From Desulfovibrionaceae bacterium (lineage in GTDB: Bacteria; Desulfobacterota; Desulfovibrionia; Desulfovibrionales; Desulfovibrionaceae): a stretch of DNA of 51,703 nucleotides. A program made the translations under genes and the position numbers. Within the stretch, counting starts at the first letter, position 1; each line of letters starts with the position of its first letter. Shown here in pieces: positions 51,511-51,703 of this stretch. A model generated the notes under the pieces. It was given only the letters and a program-made list of their open reading frames with translations. It did no database searches and was not told the DNA's origin. The DNA is taken from assembly GCA_009783025.1 (NCBI GenBank), contig WRHY01000008.1, positions 1-51,703 on the forward strand. Direction: 5' to 3'.

Positions 51511-51593
51511 CCTCCAAACCACCCTGCAAGGGGGCGTGGCCCCCTTGACCCGCAATTTGTGAGGGGTGCAGGGGAAATCATTTCCCCTGCCAG
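51511..51593. repeat. Hairpin-rich intergenic repeat D, copy 2 (inverted)
   Basis: Reverse complement of bases 1-83 with one difference (T at the CGCAA[T/C]TTG position). It contains the stem CAAGGGGGC/GCCCCCTTG (about 51527-51547) and the palindrome GCAGGGGAAAT-C-ATTTCCCCTGC (about 51568-51591). It lies between the exonuclease gene and a gene reading in from the right. Confidence 0.88.
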
Positions 51594-51599
51594 GGGAGT

Positions 51600-51630
51600 C
51601 TGAGGGGGCAGAGCCCCCTCAGGGATTTTT
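51600..51630 (+). terminator. Terminator-like hairpin next to repeat D
   Basis: 10-bp perfect stem CTGAGGGGGC/GCCCCCTCAG with loop AGA (51600-51622), then GGATTTTT. Good shape for ending rightward transcription from the exonuclease gene, though about 180 nt after its stop. The same GGGGGCAGAGCCCCC style occurs beside repeat D and is probably part of a larger repeat unit. Confidence 0.65.
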
Positions 51631-51703
51631 AATCGATTTCAACCTCATTGCCATAATAAACACACGTAAGCCGCTCTTCCCTCTGCTTGGGCGTAATGGG
51701 CCT
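51629..51703 (-). CDS. C-terminus of a gene running in from the right edge (partial)
   Basis: The minus strand is open from the window edge to TAA at 51629-51631, giving 24 residues: RPITPKQREERLTCVYY, then GNEVEID. Composition (charged, ending in acidic residues) and the following hairpin repeat make a real gene end likely. The product cannot be named from this piece. Confidence 0.5.
   Translation of the reverse strand, partial: RPITPKQREERLTCVYYGNEVEID

Noticed and set aside
1..51703. tRNA, rRNA or RNase P RNA genes
   Set aside because: No acceptor/T-loop pattern such as GGTTCGAATCC or long conserved RNA sequence was seen in the intergenic regions.

Overview
The window reads as chromosome of a motile, anaerobic, Gram-negative sulfate reducer of the Desulfovibrionaceae (Desulfovibrio-like). 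The pointers are a Coo-type energy-converting [NiFe] hydrogenase in the gene order known from Desulfovibrio vulgaris, a Desulfovibrio-type outer-membrane porin, a lysS-lolC-lolD-bamA-ami-skp-lpxD-fabZ-lpxA-lpxI envelope run, flagellar fliJ/motE genes, and GC-rich coding sequence with many GTG/TTG starts. I found no rRNA, tRNA, CRISPR array or prophage.

Layout. 1-5058: a hairpin-rich repeat, then cooK-L-X-U-H, hypA, cooF (+). 5195-8160: TRAP transporter dctP-Q-M (+), closed by a 23-bp perfect terminator. 8217-17460 (-): glycosyltransferase, fabH, a Na+:alanine symporter, and the rpmH-rnpA-yidD-yidC-jag-mnmE cluster. 17461-19507: a gene-free stretch with an orphan intrinsic terminator and a clear sigma70 promoter, then a porin (+). 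19536-26755 (+): a HigBA-type toxin-antitoxin pair with its operator, a 1413-residue acyl-CoA dehydratase activase-type protein, a SlyD/SlpA-like isomerase, an unknown small protein and an AT-richer MFS transporter. 26905-30998 (-): an MlaE-F-D plus lipoprotein ABC lipid transporter and a small hypothetical gene. 31363-33921 (+): rpsF-rpsR-rplI-dnaB. 34007-34479: an orphan transposase-like HTH gene (-) beside three tandem hairpins. 34577-37838 (+): fliJ, motE-like, truA, a composite methyltransferase. 37993-50479 (-): a 77-residue protein, then the envelope-biogenesis series up to lysS. 50690-51418 (+): a DEDDy exonuclease. The far end holds an inverted copy of the repeat at base 1 and the C-terminus of a further gene.

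Genes working together: the Coo hydrogenase couples ferredoxin oxidation to H2 production and ion pumping; YidC/YidD/RnpA/RpmH/Jag/MnmE form the usual translation and membrane-insertion cluster; LpxD/FabZ/LpxA/LpxI (lipid A), LolCD (lipoproteins), BamA/Skp (outer-membrane proteins) and an amidase build the envelope; MlaEFD plus lipoprotein move lipids across it.

The most unusual layer is non-coding. Two families of imperfect palindromes (A, about 127 bp; B, about 147 or 89 bp) sit exactly at gene boundaries, often touching stop codons, with arms that change in parallel between copies and a shared internal core. One copy supplies the likely ribosome-binding site of mnmE; an A/B chimera supplies the stop codon of the amidase gene. 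Other points of interest are a TolB/CsgG-like domain in front of BamA, the giant activase without visible partners, the composite methyltransferase, and the orphan terminator before the porin.
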